From Thiobacillus sp. (GTDB lineage: Bacteria > Pseudomonadota > Gammaproteobacteria > Burkholderiales > Thiobacillaceae), in the NCBI GenBank assembly GCA_018780025.1, contig JADMKH010000122.1, positions 1-7,726 of the forward strand: 7,726 bases of DNA, in the 5' to 3' direction. Positions within the stretch are counted from its first letter, which is position 1; the number at the start of each line of letters is the position of its first letter. Positions 1 to 5,440 of this stretch are shown piece by piece. Both the position numbers and the translations under genes were made by a program. The notes under the pieces are model-generated. The model saw only the letters and a program-made list of their open reading frames with translations. It did not search any database and was not told the origin of the DNA.

Positions 1-112
1 GTCGGAAAACACCGTGCGCAATCACCTGCGCAACATCATGGAAAAACTGGGTTTGCGCAATCGCGTCCAGGTCGCCACCCTGGCGCTGAAAGAAGACCAC
101 AAGCGGCACTGA
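1..112 (+). CDS. LuxR/NarL-family response regulator, C-terminal fragment
   Basis: Only the last 36 codons are present; the gene starts left of the window and ends at TGA 110-112. The visible peptide begins SENTVRNHLRNIMEKLG and continues LRNRVQVATLAL. This is the second half of the LuxR/GerE helix-turn-helix: the TVRNHLRNIMEKL recognition helix followed by the RVQVATLA dimerisation helix. The SENTVRNH wording is common in NarL/FixJ-type two-component response regulators, so a DNA-binding output domain is secure. A receiver domain upstream is only inferred, and the regulated genes cannot be deduced. The tail EDHKRH is short and charged. It is transcribed towards glmS, with 74 bp between the two stop codons, so it is unlikely to share a transcript with the rest of the window. 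Confidence 0.85.
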   Translation, partial: SENTVRNHLRNIMEKLGLRNRVQVATLALKEDHKRH

Positions 113-131
113 GCCGCGATCCTGTTTTTCA

Positions 132-178
132 GCGGCATTGCGCCGCCACGCTTGTCCCCCGGCAGCATTCGCTGCCGG
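132..178. terminator. Two hairpins between convergent genes (weak terminator candidate)
   Basis: The gap between the regulator and glmS holds two inverted repeats: GCGGC/GCCGC (132-146, 5-nt loop) and a perfect 8-bp stem CCGGCAGC/GCTGCCGG with loop ATTC (159-178). The second is stable and sits where both converging transcripts should end. Neither is followed by a clear run of U on either strand (plus strand continues TTCAAACC, minus strand GGGACAAG). They are therefore not canonical intrinsic terminators. They could block exonucleases at 3' ends made by Rho, or work as a weak bidirectional stop. Confidence 0.45.
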
Positions 179-186
179 TTCAAACC

Positions 187-2016
187 TTATTCAACCGTCA
201 CGCTTTTCGCCAGATTGCGCGGCTTGTCCACGTCGGTGCCCTTTTGCAATGCCACGTGGTACGACAGCATTTGAAGGGGAACCGTGTGCAATATGGGCGA
301 CAGCGCACCATTGTGGCCACCGGGCAATTTGATGACATGCACGAATTCGGATTCCTCGATGCCCACATCGCCGTCGGCCATCACATAGAGCTCACCGCCC
401 CGCGCGCGGACTTCCTGCAGGTTCGATTTCAGTTTACCGATCAACTGATCGTTGGGCGCAATCGTGATCACCGGCATGTCTTCGTCCACCAGCGCCAGCG
501 GCCCGTGCTTGAGCTCACCCGCCGGGTAAGCTTCGGCGTGTATGTAGGAAATCTCTTTCAGCTTCAGCGCGCCTTCAAGCGCAATCGGATAATGCACGCC
601 GCGCCCCAAAAACAAGGCGTGATGCTTGTTGGCGAATCGATGTGACCAGGCTTCAACTTCTGGCTCCAGTGCCAGCACTTGTTGCAACTTGTTCGGCAAG
701 CTGCGCAGCGCAACCAGATGTTCAAATTCCTGTGCCGGCGTCAAGCGGCCGCGTAGCTTGGCCAGCACCAGCGTCAGCAGAAACAGGCCGGCCAGTTGGG
801 TGGTAAATGCCTTGGTCGAGGCGACCCCGATTTCCGGCCCGGCACGGGTCAGAAACTTGAGCCGCGATGCGCGCGTGAGCGCCGACTCCGGCACGTTGCA
901 GATGGTAAGCGTCTTGTCCTGGCCCAGCGATTTGGCATGATTCAGCGCGGCCAGCGTGTCGGCGGTTTCACCCGATTGCGAAATGGTGACAACGAGTGCA
1001 TTGGGGTTGGGCACCGACGTGCGGTAGCGGTATTCGCTGGCGACTTCGGCATGGGCCGGGATGCCCGCAATTTCTTCCAGCCAGTATGTGGCCACTTTCG
1101 CGGCATGAAAGCTGGTGCCGCAAGCCAGAAAGGTGACCGCATTGACCTGGCCGAGAATGGCAGCGGCGTCATAGCCGAACCATTCCGGCTGAACGTGATC
1201 CTGCGCCACCGCATGCAACAGCGTATCCGTCAGCGCACGCGGCTGCTCGTGGATCTCTTTTTGCATGAAGTGGCGATAGTTACCGAGCTCGGCCATGTCG
1301 GCCGACAGTTCTGAAATATGCACACTGCGGTCAGCCTTGTTGCCTGCTGCGTCGTACACGTTCACCGACAGCAGTCCGATATCGGCCACGTCGCCTTCTT
1401 CCAGATACATCACGCGCTGCGTCACCGGCAGCAGCGCCGACACGTCGGAAGCAATGAAGTTTTCCTCAATGCCCAGCCCGATCAGCAGCGGGCTGCCCTT
1501 GCGGGCGCACACCAGTCGATTGGGCGAATCCTCGCTTACCACGCCGATTGCGTATGCGCCTTCCAGTTCGGCGGCGGCCTTGCGGGTAGCTTCGAGCAGG
1601 TCTTTCGACTGCCGGTAATACAACTCGATCAGGTGGGCAATCACCTCGGTGTCGGTTTCCGAGGCAAAGGCAAACCCGGCGCCCATGAGCCGCGCACGCA
1701 GCGCTTCGTGGTTTTCAATAATGCCGTTGTGCACCACTGCCAGCCTGCCGCTCACATGCGGATGGGCATTGGCTTCCGAAGGCGCGCCGTGGGTGGCCCA
1801 GCGCGTGTGTGCTATCCCGATATGGCCATGGACCTGCTGCGCTGCGCAGTCTGCGGTCAATGACGCGACACGGCCGACACTGCGTACCCGCTTCAACCCC
1901 CCATTGATAATCACCAGCCCGGCCGAATCGTAGCCGCGGTATTCCAGGCGGCGCAGGCCTTCGAGCAGGATGGGAACGACGTTACGTTGCGCTACTGCGC
2001 CGACAATGCCGCACAT
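187..2016 (-). CDS. glmS: Glutamine--fructose-6-phosphate aminotransferase (isomerizing)
   Basis: This cytoplasmic enzyme converts fructose-6-phosphate and glutamine to glucosamine-6-phosphate and glutamate, the first step of amino-sugar synthesis for peptidoglycan and LPS. The protein is 609 aa, the same length as E. coli GlmS. The N-terminal class-II glutaminase domain (about 1-240) starts MCGIVGAV, with Cys2 as nucleophile after Met removal. HTRWATHG (70-77) and NGIIEN (97-102) belong to the glutamine site. Two SIS sugar-isomerase domains follow: CGTSFHA (299-305) and SQSGETADT (346-354) are in the first; the second covers roughly 460-600. KEISYIHAEAYPAGELKHG contains the catalytic Glu489, and the C-terminal tail DKPRNLAKSVTVE carries the conserved Lys604. 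All key residues are present. The ATG lies 2 bp after the glmU stop, with AAGGAAAG upstream as ribosome site inside the glmU end, so the pair is cotranscribed. That spacing leaves no room for a glmS ribozyme. Confidence 0.98.
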   Translation of the reverse strand: MCGIVGAVAQRNVVPILLEGLRRLEYRGYDSAGLVIINGGLKRVRSVGRVASLTADCAAQQVHGHIGIAHTRWATHGAPSEANAHPHVSGRLAVVHNGIIENHEALRARLMGAGFAFASETDTEVIAHLIELYYRQSKDLLEATRKAAAELEGAYAIGVVSEDSPNRLVCARKGSPLLIGLGIEENFIASDVSALLPVTQRVMYLEEGDVADIGLLSVNVYDAAGNKADRSVHISELSADMAELGNYRHFMQKEIHEQPRALTDTLLHAVAQDHVQPEWFGYDAAAILGQVNAVTFLACGTSFHAAKVATYWLEEIAGIPAHAEVASEYRYRTSVPNPNALVVTISQSGETADTLAALNHAKSLGQDKTLTICNVPESALTRASRLKFLTRAGPEIGVASTKAFTTQLAGLFLLTLVLAKLRGRLTPAQEFEHLVALRSLPNKLQQVLALEPEVEAWSHRFANKHHALFLGRGVHYPIALEGALKLKEISYIHAEAYPAGELKHGPLALVDEDMPVITIAPNDQLIGKLKSNLQEVRARGGELYVMADGDVGIEESEFVHVIKLPGGHNGALSPILHTVPLQMLSYHVALQKGTDVDKPRNLAKSVTVE

Positions 2017-2018
2017 GA

Positions 2019-3395
2019 TTAGCTTTCCTTTTTTGGTTTGATCGGGCGCTGCCAGCCACTGAGCGTCAGTTGTTTGGCACGCGATAACGTCAGCTCTCCA
2101 GCAGGGGCGTCTTTGGTCAGCGTGGTACCGGCGCCCAGTGTCGCACCCTTCCTCACCGTAACGGGTGCGATCAGCTGCGTGTCGGAGCCTATGAACACGT
2201 CATCCTCGATCACCGTGCGGTGCTTGTTCGCCCCATCATAATTACAGGTAATCGTGCCCGCGCCAATGTTGACCTTTTTGCCCATGGTGGTGTCCCCCAC
2301 GTAGGACAGATGATTGATCTTGGAGCCGTCGTCGATCTGGCTGTTCTTGATTTCAACAAAGTTGCCGACGTGAACGTCGCGCGCCAGCGTGGTGCCGGGG
2401 CGAATGCGAGAAAACGGCCCCAGCCGGTTGGCTTCACCGATTTTTGCATCGTCGATCAGGGTAAAGGCGTCGATACGGGTGCCTGCCGCCACAACCGCAT
2501 TGCGCAGCACACAGTTAGCGCCCACTTGCACGCCATCGCCCAGTTGTACCTGACCCTCGAACACGCAATTGACATCTATCACCACATCGCGCCCGCATGT
2601 CAGCGCGCCGCGCACGTCAATTCGCGCCGGATCCATCAAGGTCACGCCGTCATTGAGCAGCGCCTGCGCAATTTCGCCCTGGTGAATGCGCTCGAGCCCG
2701 GCCAGTTGCACCTTGCTGTTTACACCCAGCACTTCCCACTCGTAGCCGGGTTGGTGCGTATCGATTACCACCCCATCACGCACCGCCAGGGCAATGATGT
2801 CGGTCAGGTAATATTCACCCTGCGTATTGTCGTTTTTCAGTTCGGCGATCCAGCTTTTGAGATGGCGCGTCGCCACCGCGAGGATGCCCGTATTGACTTC
2901 CTGGATCGCCCGTTCTGCGGCTGATGCATCCTTGTGCTCGACGATGCGGACGACCTTGCCGTTCTCGCGCACGATGCGTCCATAGCCGTCCGGATGCGCC
3001 AGCGCCACGGTCAGCAACCCCAGCTTGTCTGCCCGTGCGGCCGCGACCAGCGGCTGCAGGGTGCTCATGTGCGTCAACGGCACATCGCCATACAGCACCA
3101 GCGTTACACCATCGTCCGCAAGCTGTGGCAGCGCCTGCTTCACGGCGTGGCCGGTACCCTGTTGCTCGGCCTGGAGTACGAATGTCAACGCACCATCATC
3201 CAGAGCCTGCGGCACCGCCTCGCCGCCGAAACCATACACCACGCAGATTTGCGCGGCACCGAGCGCGTGGGCAGTATCCACCACGTGACCCAGCAGGGTT
3301 TTGCCTGCAAGCCGGTGCAACACCTTGGGCAGATCGGAGCGCATGCGTGTCCCTTTGCCCGCCGCGAGAATCAGAATTTCAAGACTGGTATTCAT
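2019..3395 (-). CDS. glmU: Bifunctional GlcN-1-P N-acetyltransferase / GlcNAc-1-P uridylyltransferase
   Basis: GlmU acetylates glucosamine-1-phosphate with acetyl-CoA and then joins it to UTP, giving UDP-GlcNAc for peptidoglycan and lipid A. From the chosen ATG the protein is 458 aa (E. coli 456). The N-terminal nucleotidyltransferase domain (about 1-228) opens with LAAGKGTRM (10-18) and Lys24; YGDVPL holds Asp104 and GVNSK holds Asn226, equivalent to the E. coli Mg2+ ligands Asp105 and Asn227. The C-terminal left-handed beta-helix of hexapeptide repeats (about 250-440) has Arg332, Lys350, catalytic His362 in NHLSYVGD, and Tyr365. The frame stays open upstream to 3497, but those extra 34 codons run through the terminator stem at 3458-3495, and homologues begin close to the LEILILAAGKG strand, so the start MNTSLEIL at 3395 is preferred. 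The ribosome site before it is weak. It is first gene of a glmU-glmS operon; the C-terminus ends PIKPKKES. Confidence 0.97.
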   Translation of the reverse strand: MNTSLEILILAAGKGTRMRSDLPKVLHRLAGKTLLGHVVDTAHALGAAQICVVYGFGGEAVPQALDDGALTFVLQAEQQGTGHAVKQALPQLADDGVTLVLYGDVPLTHMSTLQPLVAAARADKLGLLTVALAHPDGYGRIVRENGKVVRIVEHKDASAAERAIQEVNTGILAVATRHLKSWIAELKNDNTQGEYYLTDIIALAVRDGVVIDTHQPGYEWEVLGVNSKVQLAGLERIHQGEIAQALLNDGVTLMDPARIDVRGALTCGRDVVIDVNCVFEGQVQLGDGVQVGANCVLRNAVVAAGTRIDAFTLIDDAKIGEANRLGPFSRIRPGTTLARDVHVGNFVEIKNSQIDDGSKINHLSYVGDTTMGKKVNIGAGTITCNYDGANKHRTVIEDDVFIGSDTQLIAPVTVRKGATLGAGTTLTKDAPAGELTLSRAKQLTLSGWQRPIKPKKES

Positions 3396-3431
3396 TCGTA
3401 TCTGTCTGGAGAGTGCGCAAAATGTGCGGCC

Positions 3432-3460
3432 AGTATAAAGCCAGAGCGCAGCAGCCCGAA
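3432..3460 (-). promoter_or_regulatory. Candidate sigma-70 promoter for glmUS
   Basis: Read on the minus strand, TATACT (3437-3432) matches the -10 consensus at five of six positions and lies 36 bp before the glmU ATG. At a 17-bp spacing the -35 position reads TTCGGG (3460-3455), which is poor, so the promoter would be weak or activator-dependent. The -35 overlaps the foot of the terminator stem at 3458-3495. The predicted start near 3425 would leave a leader of about 30 nt. Position directly after a terminator and before the operon supports it; the -35 does not. Confidence 0.4.
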
Positions 3461-3495
3461 TGAAAAAGGCAACCCGCAGGTTGCCTTTTTCATTC
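3458..3495 (-). terminator. Strong bidirectional intrinsic terminator upstream of glmU
   Basis: This is a perfect 17-bp inverted repeat: arms 3458-3474 and 3479-3495 around the 4-nt loop 3475-3478. The GC core GGCAACC/GGTTGCC is flanked by AAAAA and TTTTT, so a U run follows the core on either strand. It lies about 115 bp beyond the ompA-like gene's own terminator and just before the glmU promoter candidate. It would insulate glmUS from upstream transcription, or end a short transcript starting in 3496-3609. Confidence 0.85.
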
Positions 3496-3609
3496 ATCTA
3501 CATTCCAGAAAACTTGCCTGAGCGCAAAGCGCTCGGACCGGTCCGGTCCGATAAATATCGCGATATTGCGCGCGCATTGTTTTCTTGACCGGGGTTACAG
3601 GCGAACATG
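3496..3609. other. Palindrome-rich spacer between two tandem terminators
   Basis: These 114 bp hold no plausible ORF but several short symmetric sequences: GAGCGC-AAA-GCGCTC (3520-3534, 6-bp stem), the perfect 12-bp palindrome CGGACCGGTCCG (3534-3545) with a following extra GGTCCG copy, the perfect 14-bp palindrome AATATCGCGATATT (3554-3567), and a GCGCGCGC run (3568-3575). I see no convincing promoter. It may be regulator binding sites or a small RNA ending at the 3458-3495 terminator; neither is proven. Confidence 0.5.
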
Positions 3610-3637
3610 AAAAACGGGGCCCAAAGGCCCCGTTTTT
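3610..3637 (-). terminator. Intrinsic terminator of the OmpA-like gene
   Basis: A 12-bp perfect stem AAAAACGGGGCC/GGCCCCGTTTTT closes on a 4-nt loop (3622-3625). The first arm's A run becomes the U run on the minus strand. It begins 18 bp past the TAA of the OmpA-like gene (stop at 3655-3657), the normal place for that gene's terminator. The plus strand also carries a U-rich tail, so it can work both ways. Confidence 0.9.
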
Positions 3638-3654
3638 CTTTTATCCAGAACCCG

Positions 3655-4578
3655 TTATTTCATGGGTACCAGTTCTACGCGGCGGTTTTTGTAGCGATCA
3701 GCAGCCGTATCATTGCCAGCAACCGGGCTGGATTCGCCGTAGCCCTTGGCCGTCAACCGGTCAGCCGCAATCCCTTTGCTGATCAGGTAGCGCCGAACCG
3801 CATCCGCACGGCGCTGTGACAGGCGCAAGTTGTGCTTGTCGCTGCTCACGCTGTCGGTATGACCCGCCACTTCGACTTTGACATCGCCCCACTCCTTCAG
3901 ACTGTCCGCAGCCTGGTCAAGAACGGTCAGGGCTTCGGGACGCAAATCCGCTTTATCGTTATCGAAGTTAACCCCCTCCAGCACTAGTTTCTTGGGAACC
4001 GCGACTACAGGAAGCGGGCATCCATCGGCGGTTTTGGCGAATACCGTGGGGCACTTGTCCTGGGCATCGACGATTCCATCGCCATCACTATCCAGTTCGC
4101 AGCCTTCAGCATTGACCTTGCGGCCTGCGGGCGTGTTGGGGCACTTGTCCTGGCTGTCGACGACACCGTCACCATCGCTGTCCAGTTCACAACCCTGGGC
4201 ATTGACCTTGCGTCCGGCGGCAGTGTTCGGGCAGCGATCCTGACCATCGACAACGCCATCGCCGTCGCTATCCAGTTCGCAGCCTTCTGCGTTGACCTTG
4301 CGGCCGGCCTGGGTGTTAGGGCACTTATCCTTGCTGTCGACGACACCATCACCGTCGCTATCCTTTTCTGCCGCTTTGGGTTTCGGGCATGCTGTATCGA
4401 ATAATCCGCGGCCCGGGCAGCCGATTGTTCCATACAGCTCGAAACCTGTTGTTTTACCCGACGGGCTGGCTACATTGGATGGATCGTAAAAGACATCTGT
4501 GGCAGCGTGAGCTGACATGGCACCCGAAGCCAGAAGGCATGCGCCCAGCGCCTGAATCAGTAAAGGTTTAATGTGCAC
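3655..4578 (-). CDS. OmpA-family protein with thrombospondin type-3 repeats
   Basis: Probably an outer-membrane-associated periplasmic protein that ties the envelope to peptidoglycan. The chosen GTG start gives 307 aa and is set by AGGGAG six nt upstream. Residues 1-25 form a signal peptide (VHIKPLL, hydrophobic core, cleavage after SAHA). Residues 26-72 are a short unassigned segment with two Cys. Residues 73-189 are four thrombospondin type-3 repeats, DSDGDGVVDxxDKCPNT, spaced 30 aa, with Ca2+-ligating Asp residues and paired Cys (86/100, 116/130, 146/160, 176/187). Residues 198-307 are an OmpA C-terminal domain: NFDNDKADL, GHTDSVSS, LSQRRADAV, GYGESSPV and YKNRRVEL, with Asp242 and Arg257 at the positions that bind diaminopimelate in OmpA. 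There is no eight-strand OmpA beta-barrel; the repeats act as a rigid spacer instead. The frame is open to 4683, but no better start is seen. The gene is monocistronic, between the atp and glmUS operons. A specific name (oprF/ompA) is not justified. Confidence 0.93.
   Translation of the reverse strand: MHIKPLLIQALGACLLASGAMSAHAATDVFYDPSNVASPSGKTTGFELYGTIGCPGRGLFDTACPKPKAAEKDSDGDGVVDSKDKCPNTQAGRKVNAEGCELDSDGDGVVDGQDRCPNTAAGRKVNAQGCELDSDGDGVVDSQDKCPNTPAGRKVNAEGCELDSDGDGIVDAQDKCPTVFAKTADGCPLPVVAVPKKLVLEGVNFDNDKADLRPEALTVLDQAADSLKEWGDVKVEVAGHTDSVSSDKHNLRLSQRRADAVRRYLISKGIAADRLTAKGYGESSPVAGNDTAADRYKNRRVELVPMK
4012..4362 (-). repeat. Four tandem 90-bp repeats encoding TSP3 calcium-binding units
   Basis: Within the OmpA-like gene three full 90-bp units (4273-4362, 4183-4272, 4093-4182) and one shortened 81-bp unit (4012-4092) follow in register. 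Each encodes DSDGDGxVD and a CP(N/T) motif; the full units end GRKVNAxGCEL. Units 1 and 3 differ by eye at about a dozen of 90 positions, while unit 2 differs more, and the last unit diverges after its CP. The pattern indicates past tandem duplication, and the repeat number may vary among relatives. Confidence 0.93.
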
Positions 4579-4584
4579 TTTTAT

Positions 4585-4590
4585 CTCCCT
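4585..4590 (-). promoter_or_regulatory. Shine-Dalgarno fixing the GTG start of the OmpA-like gene
   Basis: AGGGAG on the minus strand (4590-4585) lies 6 nt before GTG 4578. The protein from this GTG opens with a textbook signal peptide. Upstream candidates in the same frame (for example TTG at 4683) would bury the signal sequence behind 35 charged residues and have no such site. Confidence 0.85.
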
Positions 4591-4747
4591 ATATGAACTA
4601 CGTTTTAAGTATCGGCGTAAACCCTTTAACCAGACTGCATTACGCGAAGCTTCGCTAAATTGAGAACCACGTAATCTTGACAACTTTAATAGACCCTAAC
4701 TGGCATCAAGTGGGCCGGTGACCTGCTGCTACAAGCAGCGTAGGCAT

Positions 4748-4816
4748 TTACTCTACTGCGATGCGGTCGCTCTTGCAGCCTGTCACATCAACATCAAGCT
4801 CTTTATTGCCGTTCAT
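4748..4816 (-). CDS. Possible 22-codon leader ORF (unverified)
   Basis: On the minus strand, ATG (4816) opens a short frame MNGNKELDVDVTG, then CKSDRIAVE, ending at TAA 4750-4748. It lies about 12 nt after the predicted start of transcription. The ribosome site (AAAGTGG) is poor. The frame is open a little further upstream through a hydrophobic FFWFACYN stretch with a TTG at its start. The residue mix looks protein-like, but a frame this short can arise by chance. It could be an upstream ORF regulating the OmpA-like gene, a gene remnant, or nothing. I recognise no family. Confidence 0.2.
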   Translation of the reverse strand: MNGNKELDVDVTGCKSDRIAVE

Positions 4817-4834
4817 CACCACTTTGATCTGTAA

Positions 4835-4860
4835 ATTGTAGCAAGCAAACCAGAAAAACA
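4835..4860 (-). promoter_or_regulatory. Candidate extended -10 promoter for the OmpA-like gene
   Basis: The minus strand reads TGCTACAAT (4843-4835): TACAAT matches the -10 consensus at five of six positions and is preceded by the TGn extended -10 element, which can replace a good -35. The T-rich block upstream (TGTTTT around 4860-4855) is only a weak -35. A start near 4828 would give a leader of about 250 nt. One arm of the 15-bp inverted repeat lies just upstream, at about -42 to -56. No better promoter was seen nearer the GTG. Confidence 0.45.
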
Positions 4861-4954
4861 AATAGAACCGTTAAAGGGTTTACGTTACTTCACAAACAAA
4901 GCCTCTCCACTTGAAAACATCGCCATCAGGCTTCCCGCTACCGTTTAACCCATA

Positions 4955-4984
4955 AAAAAAGGCATCCAGCTGGATGCCTTTTTT
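4955..4984 (-). terminator. Intrinsic terminator of the atp operon
   Basis: AAAAAAGGCATCC pairs with GGATGCCTTTTTT around the 4-nt centre AGCT (4968-4971), a 13-bp stem with a U run of six or more on the minus strand. It starts 23 bp beyond the atpC stop, so it ends the ATP synthase transcript and separates it from the OmpA-like gene. Near-perfect symmetry means it can also work on the plus strand. Confidence 0.93.
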
Positions 4985-5007
4985 ATCCCTGCCTTGTTGA
5001 GTCCGTT

Positions 5008-5424
5008 CTACTTGCGCAACTTCTTGATTGCTGCGAGTTGGGCGACTGCTTGCGCCAATTCAATCTGCGCTTGCGCATAGTCGATGCTCGCGGCCTTGTC
5101 CTTCATGGCCTCTTCAGCTGCGCGCATGGCTTCGAGCGCCTTGGCTTCATCGAGGTCCGCCCCGCGTATCGCGGAGTCGGACAGAATGGTTACCGTATTG
5201 GGCTGCACTTCCAGAATGCCGCCCGACACGTAGACAAGCTCTTCTTCAGCCTGATTCGGCACCTTGATGCGTACCGAACCGGGTTTGAGCGTGGTCAACA
5301 GCGGGGTGTGACGCGGATAAATACCGAGCTCGCCGCGCTGGCCGGGGGCAATCACCACTTCGGCGAGGCCGGAGTAGAGCGATTTTTCTGCGCTGACGAT
5401 GTCGACGTGTATGGTCATGGCCAT
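5008..5424 (-). CDS. atpC: F1 ATP synthase epsilon subunit
   Basis: Epsilon belongs to the F1 central stalk on the cytoplasmic face of the inner membrane; it links gamma to the c-ring and inhibits ATP hydrolysis. The protein has 138 aa (E. coli 139). The N-terminal beta-sandwich (about 1-87) includes GELGIYPRHTPLLT (31-44) and VYVSGGILEVQPN; the C-terminal two-helix inhibitory domain (about 90-138) is Ala/Glu-rich and complete, ending AAIKKLRK. The start MAMT is identical to the E. coli N-terminus and is preceded by GAGGT 7-8 nt upstream. It is the last gene of the operon. It follows atpD after 97 bp, unusually wide for neighbouring atp genes, and that gap contains an imperfect palindromic element. 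Confidence 0.98.
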   Translation of the reverse strand: MAMTIHVDIVSAEKSLYSGLAEVVIAPGQRGELGIYPRHTPLLTTLKPGSVRIKVPNQAEEELVYVSGGILEVQPNTVTILSDSAIRGADLDEAKALEAMRAAEEAMKDKAASIDYAQAQIELAQAVAQLAAIKKLRK

Positions 5425-5440
5425 TTTGTAACCTCGTAGA

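Larger units (their letters stand above)
4616..4884. repeat. 15-bp inverted repeat pair (possible regulator sites)
   Basis: CGTAAACCCTTTAAC at 4616-4630 recurs as its exact reverse complement GTTAAAGGGTTTACG at 4870-4884, 239 bp apart. Each copy contains the near-symmetric core TAAAGGGTTTA, with TAAA/TTTA arms around GGG. A shorter relative, TAAAGGTTTA, lies at 4561-4570 just inside the coding sequence. One full copy sits just upstream of the promoter candidate and the other about 40 bp before the GTG start. This fits paired operator sites. No target-site duplication is seen at the outer edges, so a mobile-element reading is weaker. Confidence 0.6.
4579..4954. other. Intergenic region: probable ompA-like promoter and long leader
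   Basis: This 376-bp stretch between the OmpA-like start and the atp terminator has no clear gene. Read on the minus strand, it holds an extended -10 promoter candidate (around 4835-4860) and a 22-codon mini-ORF (4748-4816). It also has a stem GCTGCT-ACA-AGCAGC (4725-4739), a perfect palindrome GCGAAGCTTCGC (4644-4655), and a 15-bp inverted repeat with arms at 4616-4630 and 4870-4884. It is visibly more A+T-rich than the genes around it. If the promoter is right, the leader is about 250 nt, long enough for post-transcriptional control of an outer-membrane protein. Confidence 0.6.

Noticed and set aside
379..385. DELSPED instead of DELSEED in AtpD (residue numbers of the protein) as an oddity
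   Set aside because: The Pro variant is ordinary in betaproteobacterial beta subunits, so it is lineage information rather than a defect.
942..1214. Open frames overlapping glmS, glmU, atpD and atpG on both strands (e.g. 942-1214 minus, 1318-1863 plus, 6332-6847 plus, 7104-7667 plus)
   Set aside because: They lie within strongly conserved genes in other frames, have no recognisable family or ribosome site, and are expected in G+C-rich DNA.
3396..3497. 34-codon N-terminal extension of GlmU in the same open frame
   Set aside because: It would be encoded by the terminator stem and promoter region, and GlmU homologues start close to the LEILILAAGKG strand; 458 aa fits the family.
4537..4578. 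Lipoprotein signal (LGAC around residue 14 of the OmpA-like protein)
   Set aside because: The hydrophobic segment before the Cys is too short and too near Lys4; the SAHA cleavage site at residue 25 fits signal peptidase I better.
4677..4682. Plus-strand TTGACA as a promoter -35
   Set aside because: No acceptable -10 at 16-18 bp, and transcription would lead into non-coding DNA and the atp terminator.
4579..4683. 35-codon N-terminal extension of the OmpA-like protein from TTG 4683
   Set aside because: It would place charged residues before a complete signal peptide; the GTG at 4578 has a good Shine-Dalgarno at correct spacing.
4616..4884. Miniature transposable element with 15-bp terminal inverted repeats
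   Set aside because: No target-site duplication is visible outside the arms (left flank AGTATCGG, right flank TTACTTCA); kept only as an alternative for the inverted repeat.
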